Position numbers and translations under genes: made by a program
Notes under the pieces: model-generated
Database searches by the model: none
Seen by the model: the letters and a program-made list of their open reading frames with translations, nothing else
Told to the model about the DNA's origin: nothing
Source of the DNA: Flammulina velutipes
Taxonomy: Eukaryota; Basidiomycota; Agaricomycetes; Agaricales; Physalacriaceae
NCBI GenBank assembly: GCA_011800155.1
Contig: CM022375.1
Coordinates: 1,674,001 to 1,738,000 of the forward strand
Direction of reading: 5' to 3'
DNA: 64,000 nucleotides
Shown: positions 1-12,765 of the stretch, in pieces
How positions within the stretch are numbered: the stretch's first letter is position 1
Layout: each line of letters begins with the position of its first letter

Positions 1-650
1 CAACTTGCGATGCTTTTATCACCTTTGGGCGCGCAGCAAGAACTACAGGCTGGTGGGCAAGAGGTGTCCCTGCGTAGACTCGCTCGAGGCCTTTCCTTTT
101 CTGGGGGGGGGGTGTCGCATTTCGCGTGGTTTGATCGTGGTCCAAGATTCACAGATCTGGCACCTCTTGCGATTTACTTGCTCACCTTTCGGCATTCAAC
201 ATGTACCATTAGGTCAGTGTTGCGCGCGCTATCTGTAGAAGGGAACGTCGGTGCTGATACTTCCCATAGACTATGTATCTATTTTGACGAAAATCTATGC
301 TTGAATCAAGCTTGAATACCTGAGAAAGACATCCTGCCGCGGCGTGTCTCGCACCTCGAAATTTCAACATCCTTCAGCCGTCAGCACAGCGACATCCTTA
401 CTTGCCAATCCACCTAGAGATGTGAGTCTGTTGTCTCGCGGGCTAGGTATGTCTATAATTACCGTCCTGGCGCTAAGCAATTTCGTACGCGACTCAGAGT
501 CTTAAATCGGCATGGTGAGGCAATCAACTTGGAGAACGGCTGTGATACAACTGAATTATCCTCATTGTGCGCAATCACCGGCACTGGTTGGACATGTCAG
601 CCTCACTGCCCCCATGCCTCTTCTCACGCCTCTCTTGAATCTCAACAGCC
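1..650. other. intergenic, 5' flank of the NB-ARC/TPR gene
   Basis: I see no convincing gene here. Short open frames near the left edge overlap each other in different frames, contain a G homopolymer and match no family I recognise. The segment probably holds the upstream region of the NB-ARC/TPR gene that starts at 651. Confidence 0.5.
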
Positions 651-3600
651 ATGTCGACCTCGCAGGAAACCCCAAAGCCAACCTCTGGTTCTAAAACGAC
701 GAATGTAAACGTGGTCCTTGAGTTGCTAAAGGACGTCGGGAAGCTGGGGGAAGGGATACCGTACCTTGAAGGTGTTGCTGGCATGCTCAAGACCATCATC
801 GAGATGAAGCAGGTGCGTAGATGACGCCAATCGGTTTGCGCAGATAGGTGATACAATTCTCTAGGAATATACGGCAAGCAAGGAGGCGTGGGTGAAGACT
901 ATGGATGGCGTCAAGGACATCCACAAGATCATCACGGACAGCGTGGAGGATGCTAACAAGAGCTCTCTGCCACCCCCCAGACATCTCATGGACGCCATGG
1001 CCGTGCTCGAGAAATGTGTCTTGGGCATCGCCGAGGCGTTCGATAAGATGAACAACATGAAGAGAGTCAAACGCTTCGTCCGTCGTCATGAGCTCAAGGC
1101 CGACGCAGAGGCGTGTGCTGCCGATGTGGGTAGAGCTCTTGCATTGTTCCAGGTACGTACGGTACTTCTTGATTATATATACAGCAATTAAATATCGCCA
1201 TCGTAGACAAAGGTGCATATCAAGGTCGCTGGGCAGGTGGATGCCATACATGCGATTATCGCCAGAGATGCTGTCGCCTCTGTGCAGGCCACCTTCCCCG
1301 TCTGCCCCTCCCCTAGCCATCTTTTCACCGGTCGGAACACCCTGCTTGAAAATCTCGATGAGCTCTTTGCCGAGCAGAATCGACGTGTGACGATCATTGG
1401 TCAAGGTGGATCGGGAAAGACACAACTTGTGCTGAAGTTTGTTGAGCGACAGAAATCACGGTCAGTCACGTTCTGCTTATTAATTCATATGGGATGCTTA
1501 AGCAGCCCTTAGATTCTCCTGCGTGTTCTTTGTTGATGCAACATCCGTACAGACCATTCAAACCACCTTTGGATTGATTGCGAAGGTCCATGGTGTCGGT
1601 GAATCTGTTGAAGACACCCGAAACTGGTTCGCCGGCCACATAGAGCAATGGCTCATCATCTTCGACAATGCTGATGATCCATCTCTCGACCTTGGTCAAT
1701 TTATTCCACGTTCTTCACACGGAAACATTATCATTACGAGCAGGAACCATGAAATCTCACATCATGCATCACCTGGCTGCTTCATCCCTCTCCCTGACCT
1801 TGATGAGTCAGATGCTGTTGATCTCCTACTCAAATCTGCACGGCTCCAGGACTCACCAGACCACCACTCCCTTGCTGTTGACATTGTCAAGGAGTTGGGT
1901 TGTCTTGCACTAGCAGTCTCCCATGCTGGCAGCTACATATCCCAATCATCTTCACTTCATGACTATTTGCCTCTCTTTCAAAAACATCGTCCCAATCTAC
2001 TGAAAAAGAAGAGAGGCCAGAACCCTGATGGGTATCTGCATACTGTCTTTTCTGCCTTTGAGCTGAGCTATCTTCAGCTCAGTGAACAGACCAAATCCTT
2101 TCTTCATGTTTTGTCTTTTTTTCATTATTCAAACATTCCTCTTCAAATATTCTCAAAGGCTGCTATGCATGTCTTTGACCCAGCCTGGTCAACTGTAGGC
2201 TGTCAGTGTCTGAGAGACTTTCTGTCACCATATTGTGATGCTCAAAGTGGTTGGCAGCAGCTCTTACTTCAGGACACTCTTGAAGAGTTACAGCAGTTTT
2301 CTATTGTCTCTTGGAATAGGGAGAATACTACTATTTCTCTTCATGCTATGATTCATGCATGTGCAGCAGATATAGTTGAATTGAAGGATACAAGTCATAT
2401 TACTGCCTTGGAATTACTATATGCTGCAGCACCTATTGATGATGATATTGAGAGTGTCATAATGTGTATAATGCTGGCATCTCATGCAGATCATCTATGG
2501 AATTCTCAACAAATTCCTCATATTTTCTCTGATAGCACAAACATATGGTATATGATAGCATACATTTTTCAAATGGCTGGCAGCTCAGCAAAAGAAGAAG
2601 CAATTAATTTAGAGATAGTTAATATTCAGAAAAGAGTTCTTGGAGAGCAGCATCTAGATATCTGGACCAGTATGAGCAATCTTGCAAGAACATATCATGA
2701 TCTTGGCTGATATCATGAGGCAATGCAGCTAGAGGAACAGGTGCTCAGTTTGAGAAGGGAGACTCTTGGAGAGCAGCATTCAGATACCTGGACCAGTATG
2801 AGCAATCTTGCAAGAACATATCATGATCTTGGCCGATATCATGAGGCAATGCAGCTAGAGGAACAGGTGCTCAGTTTGAGAAGGGAGGCTCTTGGAGAGC
2901 AGCATCCAGATACCTGGATCAGCATGAGCAACCTTGCAAGAACATATTGTGATCTTGGCCGATATCATGAGGCAATGCAGCTAGATGAACAGGTGCTCAG
3001 TTCAAGAAGGGAGGCTCTTGGAGAGCAGCATCCAGATACCTGGATTAGTATGAGCAACCTTGCAAGTACATATCGTGATCTTGGCCGACATCATGAGGCA
3101 ATGCAGCTAAAGGAACAGGTGCTCAGTTTGTGAAGGGAGACTCTTGGAGAGCAGCATCCAGATACCTGGATCAGCATGAGCAACCTTGCAAGGACATATT
3201 GTGATCTTGGCCAATATCATGAGACAATGCAGCTAGATGAACAGGTGCTCAGTTCAAGAAGGGAGGTTCTTGGAGAGCAGCATCCAGATACCTGGATCAG
3301 TATGAGCAACCTTGCAAGTACATATTATGATCTTGGCCGATATCATGAGGCAATGCAGCTAGATGAACAGGTACTCAGTTTGCGAAGGGAGGTTCTTGGA
3401 GAGCAGCATCCAGATACCTGGACCAGCATGACCAACCTTGCAAGCACATATTGTGGTCTTGGCCGACATCATGAGGCAATGCAGCTAGAGGAACAGGTGC
3501 TCAGTTTACAAAGGGAGGCTCTTGGAGAACAGCATCCAGATACCTGGACCAGCATGAGCAACCTTGCATTTACATATGAAAAGCTTGGTCATATTCAAGA

Positions 3601-3655
3601 AGCAAAACAACTTAGGAAGGATAGAGTCCAGCTGCAAGAAGGAAATACTTGTTGA
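651..3655 (+). pseudogene. NB-ARC/TPR STAND (NLR-like) protein gene with two in-frame stops
   Basis: Fungal STAND/NLR-like signalling ATPase, a class tied to non-self recognition and cell death in fungi; the ligand is unknown. Model exons are 651-812, 865-1152, 1207-1460 and 1513 onward, and they join in frame. An N-terminal helical domain of about 190 residues is followed by a P-loop (GQGGSGKTQ, near 1405), a Walker B-like strand (WLIIFDNADD, near 1650), a GNIIITSRN sensor strand and an LGCLALAVSHAG segment typical of NB-ARC domains. Eight 42-residue TPR units of the kinesin-light-chain/TPR_10 type run from about 2615 to 3625. TGA codons at 2708-2710 and 3131-3133 interrupt an otherwise continuous frame. 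A full read-through would be 948 codons; termination at the first stop gives 633 residues, keeping the ATPase but almost none of the TPR array. It is either a recent pseudogene or a truncated functional allele. Confidence 0.8.
2615..3625 (+). repeat. 126-bp tandem repeat (TPR array, 8 units)
   Basis: Eight head-to-tail units of 126 bp encode 42-residue TPR motifs with the core LGEQHPDTW...SMSNLA.TY..LG. Units 2-7 are nearly identical at the DNA level, including silent positions, which suggests recent expansion or gene conversion. Unit 1 and the last unit are more diverged. The array and its 3' flank are visibly richer in A+T than the ATPase exons. Confidence 0.9.
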
Positions 3656-4063
3656 ATTGTTGAAATACATAGTACAAGCATCCCTTCAATATAAAGAAAG
3701 TATAATTATTACTATTTAACATGTTCCCTAAATCATATTTGATGTACTTAGTGCTCATTGCACTGGTATCAAGTCTATATTTATGAGAATTAAATACCAA
3801 TTTAAACTTTGAGTTAACCATAGTAGTGGAACATATAAGAGAGACATAGAAAGAGCTTACAGTCCAAGTGAACTTGTCTGAACTTTACCAACAGTGACAA
3901 TGACCTAGGGGTGCAACAGACTACTTAGATGCCGAGCTAAGAAAGAATGCTGCCAGCCTCTTTCTCTTATCTGTTTGTTCATTAGATGTCAAATAACAAA
4001 CAATGATAGCATTTCAACTAATAACATCATAGAGCATGAATGTAGCAACCTAACGATTCAGTA
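3656..4063. other. AT-rich intergenic spacer
   Basis: AT-rich DNA between the converging NB-ARC/TPR gene and the helicase pseudogene. It probably holds both 3' ends. No gene, RNA or repeat is recognisable. Confidence 0.5.
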
Positions 4064-6546
<2,483 letters not shown>

Positions 6547-6701
6547 CTTGGTGCCCTCACACGATTAGGTAGATGTGAGAAATACTATGGATTGGCGGTG
6601 GTGGTAAGAAGGCAAGAGCATGGAGGTAAATGCCACCGATGCAAACAAAGGCAAATAGGCAGGTCAAACGATTTTTGGGCAACGTCCCTTCTTGTCTTCT
6701 T

Positions 6702-6721
6702 GTCGTCGTCGTCGTCGTCGT
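6702..6721. repeat. GTC trinucleotide microsatellite
   Basis: Six to seven GTC units lie 14 bp before the CDC12 start codon, probably in its 5' leader. Confidence 0.8.
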
Positions 6722-6735
6722 TCAGCATCAACATT

Positions 6736-8212
6736 ATGACCTCTCCCGCTCCTTTCCACGATGGCATTGGCATTGCTAACCTGCCCAACCAAGTACGTCT
6801 CGTACAGCGCGCACGATAGCAACCATTGCTAACACGCAGCTTGCAGAAACACAAGATTGTCGCAAAGCGCGGAGCGCACTTTACGATAATGGTTGTCGGT
6901 GCGTCGTCTAGCCTGCATGACACGGCTCTGGCTGACCTAGCTGACCAGGTGAATCCGGTCTCGGGAAGACGACGCTCATCAACACCCTTTTCTCCACCGA
7001 GCTCTCTCCCGCGAAAAACTACAGCAAGCGCCACCACAAGCAGCTCGACAAGCTCACCGAGGTCGAGATCATCAAGGCCGAGCTGGAGGAGAAGCAGTTC
7101 AAGGTCAAGCTCACTGTCATTGACACGCCCGGGTTTGGCGACTACGTCAACAACCGCGATTCCTGGTCGCCCATTGTCGAGTTTATCGACGACCAGCATG
7201 AAGCGTACATGCGCCAGGAGCAGCAGCCCCAGAGGCACGAGAAGACTGACTTGAGGGTGCACGCCTGTCTCTACTTCATCCGACCCACCGGCCATACGTG
7301 CGTTCTTCCTCCATGTCTTTACGTCCCACTTATCCTTTAACTTTTTTTTTTCAATTACCTAGTTTGAAGCCCTTGGATATCGAAATCATGAAGCGCCTCG
7401 GCACCCGCGTGAATCTCATCCCCGTCGTAGCAAAGGCGGATACCTTGACCCAGAACGATTTGTTCCTCTTCAAGCAACGCGTTCGTCGGCATTTTCTTCT
7501 TCTTTTGACTCTTTCCTGACTCTTGGTTTGCAGGTGCGCCAAGTCATTGCCGCTCAAGGCATCCGTATATACACCCCTCCTGTCGAGGCTGACGATGAAA
7601 GCGCCGACCACGCCCGAATTCTCACCGATGCCATCCCCTTCTCAATCATCGGTTCCACCGAGGATGTCAAGACCGCGGACGGTCGCGTCGTCAAAGGTCG
7701 TGAATACCTTTGGGGTGTAGCTGAAGGTACGTATGAGTCCTTGTCGCCGTTATTGTTGGCTAATGTTGGCCCCCAGTTGAGAACGAGAACCACTGTGACT
7801 TTAAGAAGCTCCGCTCGCTTCTGATTCGCACGCACATGTTGGACCTTATCTCGACGACGGAAGAGTCCCACTATGAGAACTACCGTCAACAGCAGATGGA
7901 GACGAGGAAGTTTGGCGAGCCCAAGGTCAAGAAACTCGACAACCCCAAGTTCAAGGAGGAGGAAGAGCAGCTGCGCAAGCGGTTCACGGAGCAGGTCAAG
8001 GCGGAGGAGGCTCGCTTCAGGCAGTGGGAGCAGCATGTAAGGATATATTTTACCGATATAGGAGCCGTACTGATGAACACCCTTAGCTCATCGCCGAGCG
8101 AGACCGTCTCAACAAGGACTTGGAGAACGCTCACGGTGCTATCAAGGGCCTGGAAGCCGAGTTGGACAACCTGCAGGTTGGCTATGGACGTGGTGGTACC
8201 GGGAGGAGATAA
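6736..8212 (+). CDS. CDC12: septin Cdc12
   Basis: GTP-binding filament protein of the septin ring at bud necks, septa and clamp or hyphal sites. It acts in hetero-oligomers with Cdc3, Cdc10 and Cdc11. The protein begins [19 protein letters not shown]. It shows the P-loop GESGLGKT (made by joining exons near 6950), the switch DTPGFGD, the septin-unique stretch [23 protein letters not shown] as the G4 motif, and WG(V)[13 protein letters not shown]-terminal coiled coil ([17 protein letters not shown]...) follows. The N-terminal IANLPNQKHKIV motif and the coiled-coil sequence match the Cdc12 class better than other septins. At least five introns; the last is at about 8038-8087. The stop TAA is at 8210-8212. 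Confidence 0.92.
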
Positions 8213-8439
8213 TTTACTACAGTTGTTACCCATTGACGCTTACCCTACATTGGCTTTTCTCGTTCTCTCGCGTAGTGTATACCCTGCCATGATACTTTCA
8301 CTCTTTTGTTCGTTATGTCTGTTGGAATCTATATTTTTTGAGTTTTCATGGATGATCGGCCCGGGGTTGATACTCAGTTACCAGACATGACGATGATCAG
8401 CTGGGATGCTCTGCAACCACCACCAGGCTTTGGCGGGCC

Positions 8440-9095
8440 ATGTATGATTATGACTATTCCGTGCCGATACCGCCTCAGCGACGGGACTCGCTGTCCAAGG
8501 CGACGCGCGACCTCATGGCGCTGGAGCAGCCTATTAAACGACCACCACCGCCAGCACTTAACCCACCCCCAAACCCCGAATCGCCAGCAAACCACGTGAA
8601 ACCGACGCTCAGTCCGTCCCAGAAAAAAGCGAATCACATACAGAGCGAGCAGAAGAGGCGGGCGAATATCCGGAGGGGGTACGAGGCTCTCTGCGATGCC
8701 GTCCCGTCCCTCCGCGAAGCCCTCTCCAACCCCCCTTCTTCATCTTCATCATCTTTCATCACCGAGCCAAGGAAGCGCAGACGCACGGGAAACGGGCCGA
8801 ATGACGATAAACTAGATGGGAGGGCAGGCCCGAAGAGCGAGAATGTCGTCCTTGGGAAGAGTGCGTTCTCTTTTGGCTTTTTGACGTTTGATTGATTGTT
8901 TGGGTTTTTTAAGCTATCGAGTATATACATGGCCTCCTTGCGGAGACGGAGGCGCTTAAAGCGCGCTTGGCTGCGGTTGAACCGCCCAGGGCGAGAGAGG
9001 ATAACCAACCGCGGTTGTGGGAGCGCAAGTGGGATGGAGGGCACAGTAAGAGGCTGGCAGATGAGGATGATGGGGATGAAGAGTCGGACGAGTAG
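8440..9095 (+). CDS. bHLH transcription factor
   Basis: Small nuclear regulator. A basic region plus helix 1 (KKANHIQSEQKRRANIRRGY, near residues 65-85) is followed by an unusually long Ser/Lys-rich loop (serine run and RKRRR) and then helix 2 with a leucine-zipper-like continuation (TIEYIHGLLAETEALKARL). Helix 2 lies in a second exon, with the intron at about 8863-8913. The acidic tail DEDDGDEESDE ends the protein. The start at 8440 is the first Met in frame with the bHLH. The N-terminus is Pro-rich. The HIQSEQKRR basic region resembles fungal E-box binders of the INO4/Max-like type. The target genes cannot be inferred. Confidence 0.82.
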
Positions 9096-9373
9096 TTCTT
9101 TGTTGTATTCATGACCATCTATGCATAAGTTATTGGGCACTTTCGATGTCTGATAGGAGATATTTGCATATGATTTTGTGAGGCGTAGTACGCACACGTG
9201 ATACTTTAACTGCCCAACGCACATGATAAATCTACGCCACACCTGTTTTCCAAGGCCTGATTTATACGTCGAAGGCCCGATAAGACAATACTGCAAGAAC
9301 ACTTTATGTGGAACGCTTGAAAGAAAATGATGGTAGACCTCGCACACTGCAAGCCAAAAACAAGATATGCTTG

Positions 9374-9466
9374 TTCCGATACGGGGAATCGAACCCCGAG
9401 CTGCCGCGGTCTCTTATTTTATTGGTGTATGAAAGGCGGCAATGTTAGCCGTTACACCATATCGGA
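9374..9466 (-). tRNA. tRNA-Glu (UUC) with 21-nt intron
   Basis: Minus-strand cloverleaf with a 7-bp acceptor stem (TCCGATA/TATCGGA), a GGGGTTCGATTCCCC T-arm, and an anticodon stem GCCGC/GCGGC. The anticodon TTC is at 9433-9431. A 21-nt intron (9409-9429) sits immediately 3' of position 37, the canonical site for eukaryotic nuclear tRNA introns. The CCA end is not encoded. Confidence 0.93.
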
Positions 9467-9605
9467 CCCGACGTGTGGCGTGCGGACCGTTCAATCGCTT
9501 GGGCAGAACACTTCAATGTATAACTGCGCAACATACTCGCAAATAGGGATGTAATCACTTCGACCATTATGCAGAATTGGAGCTCAGGATGGTATGAAAA
9601 CGCGG

Positions 9606-9646
9606 ACACGCCTCGTCAAGGACGATGCGCCCTTGACGAGGCGTGT
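9606..9646. repeat. perfect 16-bp inverted repeat (hairpin)
   Basis: Arms ACACGCCTCGTCAAGG (9606-9621) and its exact reverse complement (9631-9646) flank a 9-nt loop. It lies between the tRNA-Glu gene and the HAD-kinase gene, in what is probably the promoter or leader of the latter. Confidence 0.85.
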
Positions 9647-9811
9647 GATTACAATAAAGTTGAAGCTACCGTGGGAATATTGATCAGCCTATATGTCGAC
9701 CACCACTGTCTGGCGTTAGGCAGTTTATTGGGAACAAGTAATGGCAGACACTCAAGTAACCCAGCCGACGTGTTAAACTTAAAGTCAGTAGCCATCCATT
9801 TGGAGTCTAAG

Positions 9812-12685
9812 ATGCAACCCGAATATCTTCTCTACAGTTCACTGTTTAGCATGCTCCAACATTCATTTGTAACAGCGCGCCTTCTACCTTCACTTTCGTC
9901 TCAATGGACATCGTATTATGGCTCGATAGCTGCAGAGGCTTTGCATACAAGACCCTTCGTCGCCCTTCGTGTCCACCGGCTCATTGGACCTGCTATATTT
10001 CCTGGTCCTAATGGTTGGCATACACTATTCGTCATATCTCCTGAGAAGCCCATTCCGCCTTTTCACGACTTCTATCTCCCTCTGACGAACGGCGACCAGA
10101 AAGCCCCTCTCCGGCTCAACATCCCTTTCGAGTGCACTGGTCCTTTGTACCTCCACACATTTCCCGCTATCTTCGAGCATATAGACGACCCTCCTTTGGT
10201 CCCTCAGCCTGGCGAACATCAACTCGACGATGTCAGCTTTGACCGATTTCTGGAATTCTTCCAATCACGCCCTCCTCCAACTCCTCCTCGCTGTACGGGC
10301 GGCACGGATGAGGCAAAGACCTCTTGGTCAACGTTCAGCGGCCATCCGAGATACGAGCTGGGGAGCCCAGCACGCGGTCAGCGCTTCGAAATTGCGCCGT
10401 TGGACGAACACGTCCTGCGCACTCCTCCAAACATCTGGGAGGAACTCATTCAGTGCGAGCAAATGCAAAAGCACTACAGCTGGCATAGAGTTACCAATGT
10501 CATCGCATGGCTTCAGGAGTGCTTTCGCCACGCATCTTCCGTCCACCCCCAAGTCTGGCGACCTCAGGCGGTGGCGTACGAAGGGAGCCTCCCTATTCTT
10601 CGAGATCCTTTCTCGATCTCTCTGTATGATACGCCCATACCTATTGACGGGGAAAAAGAATGCACCCAAAACGACATTGTGGATGAGTTTGATTGGGACG
10701 ATGACCCAGTGCCATTGGACGCTGCCGATCCCGTCAATCCCGCAATCACTATAGTCCTTTTGACTGCTCCCATCGTAGTCGTTCTGGATGTTTGTGACGT
10801 TCTCTTTGTGGGCCTAGAACTTGACTTCTCCCCGAATTCCATTGATAAACATTATAGGATCTCAGCAAAGCTGCTCATGATGCCCTCTCTGAACTCGGCA
10901 TCGAGATGGGAATTCGTCGTTTTTCTGAGCTTTGTGCGCTATCATATCGCTCTTACGGGGGAAGTCATGCTGATGCTGTGGAACGAGCGCTTCGCACCCT
11001 CTGCAATGAGATGAAAGTCACTACTTCGGAAGGCAACATAGAGCGTGCTATCGATTTGGCTCTGCGGCCAAAGCTCGATGAGGAAGTAGTAGACTGTCTC
11101 TCCGCGCTGACTGCGTCGGGCGTGACGGTTCTTGGATATGTCTCCACCGATGCCTCCACCTTCCAGGAATATCTCCAACCTGTTCTCGAATCTGTCCCCT
11201 TCATTAACCTTCCACCTCCCTCCACGCCGTCCGGCCTCTTTGCCTCGTGCTCCTCGCACCTTCAAAACGCCATCACACATATCAAAAACTCATCACCAAC
11301 TCTATCTTTGGACAAAATCCTGGTCGTCTCTACATCTTCTGTCCGCAGCTTGGAGCCGGCCACTGCTCTGGGCATGGCAACTGCTCTCTTGCAACGCAAA
11401 GGTAACTTGGAGGTCGACTCTACACCTGAGATATATACCTCGCCATCGACGATGGTGTTATCGTCCTTGTCCGACCTCCCGAGCGTGGTGCTGGACCCCT
11501 CGAAGTGGACCCCCAGTACTATCTATACGAAGGACCCATGGATGATCAATGCCCGCATTTGTGATATCTACCAGCTTGATAGGCAGCTCAGCGAGGGCGG
11601 CACCGGTTCGTTCTGTCTTTCTCATTTGACCGATACTTATTACTGTTGTAATAATTCAGCCGGAGTCTATCGAGGAGTCAACTGGATTTCAAACGAAGCT
11701 GTCGTTGTCAAGTTGGCGTTGCCTGAACCCTCAAAGTCCATTATACCGTACGAAGCGAAGATCTACGAGCAACTGGCTGGACATCGAGCTGTTCCTTTTG
11801 TGAGGTGGGTCGGGCGGTATAGTAATGGTGGTTACTACAAAGGCGAGACGGACGTCCTCGTTATGGACTACCTAGGCCCCACACTTGCACACCTCCGTCG
11901 TACTCTGACACTCAAGTCAGTTTTGATGATTGGCCTCCAGATAGTACGTTTCTCCCCATTGCTATAGTACGCCTTATCTCTAACCAACCTAATCACAGCT
12001 GGATTTCGTCGAGTTTGCGCATTCGCGAGGAATCATATTGCGCGATATCAAACCTCAGAATTTCGCGGTTGGGCGGGCAGTGGATCAGGCCTCCATCATC
12101 TATGCCTTTGACTTTGGCCTGGCGAAAATGTATGTGGACCCGACGACCGGGCGTCATATCCCACTTCGAACTGGACGGGAACCGTGCGGGACCCCGCGAT
12201 ATGGAAGTCATTGGACTCATCAAGGATTAGGTCAGTGTGGCGTACTCCACTGGAAAGACCATAGCACTCATAGTGTGTTCACTGAATTAGACGCTAGTCG
12301 TAGAGACGACATCGCCGTCCTAGGCCACGTTCTACTTGAGCTCTTCCACGGAAAGCTGCCATGGCAAGGGATCTACGCACCCAGCATCGAAGCAAAAATA
12401 GCACGCATAGGGGAGATGAAGACACCAGGTAACGCCTCCATGACGGACCTCCTCGCCAAGTCCCCAAAGGTTTTGCGCGACTTGATGGTCTTCTCCTGGG
12501 GACTTGGGTTCACGCAGAAACCAGATTACCGGGCACTTCGCACTTTGATGAATGAGGAATTAGAGGAGAAGTATAAAGGATATGACGGTTTGTTTGATTG
12601 GATGCAGCCCTGCGGAACGTTGTTACCGGACGAGTACGACTTCGAGGTCAAGCCCGGTAGTTTTCCTACATCGCAGCATCCATGA
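9812..12685 (+). CDS. HAD-like hydrolase domain fused to CK1-like protein kinase
   Basis: Predicted multidomain protein. The N-terminal ~310 residues match nothing I recognise. A haloacid-dehalogenase-like domain follows: VVVLDVCDVLF as motif I near 10770, a short intron, a helical cap, LTASGVTVLGYVSTD, and KILVVSTSSVRSLEPATALG as motif III. Without a stop or intron between them, the frame continues into a CK1-family kinase: LSEGGTAGVYRG as the glycine loop, a VVVK lysine, LRDIKPQNF as the catalytic loop (His of HRD replaced by Leu), DFGLAK, and RRDDIAVLGHVLLELFHGKLPWQG. The canonical CK1 activation-loop sequence is altered (GTPRYGSHWTHQG). Introns lie near 11609-11661, 11944-11999 and 12232-12289. 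The Met at 9812 was chosen as the first in-frame Met before the conserved-looking region; upstream Mets are possible. The stop is TGA at 12683. Confidence 0.72.
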
Positions 12686-12765
12686 TCACTGTAAAATCAT
12701 GCCGTGCATTTATTCATTAAACTTGAAGTGCAATAATACATCAAAAGAGCCAGTGGCTCAGCTGC

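Noticed and set aside
5..315. Open frames at the left edge
   Set aside because: Two overlapping frames without domain features and crossing a G homopolymer; no support as genes.
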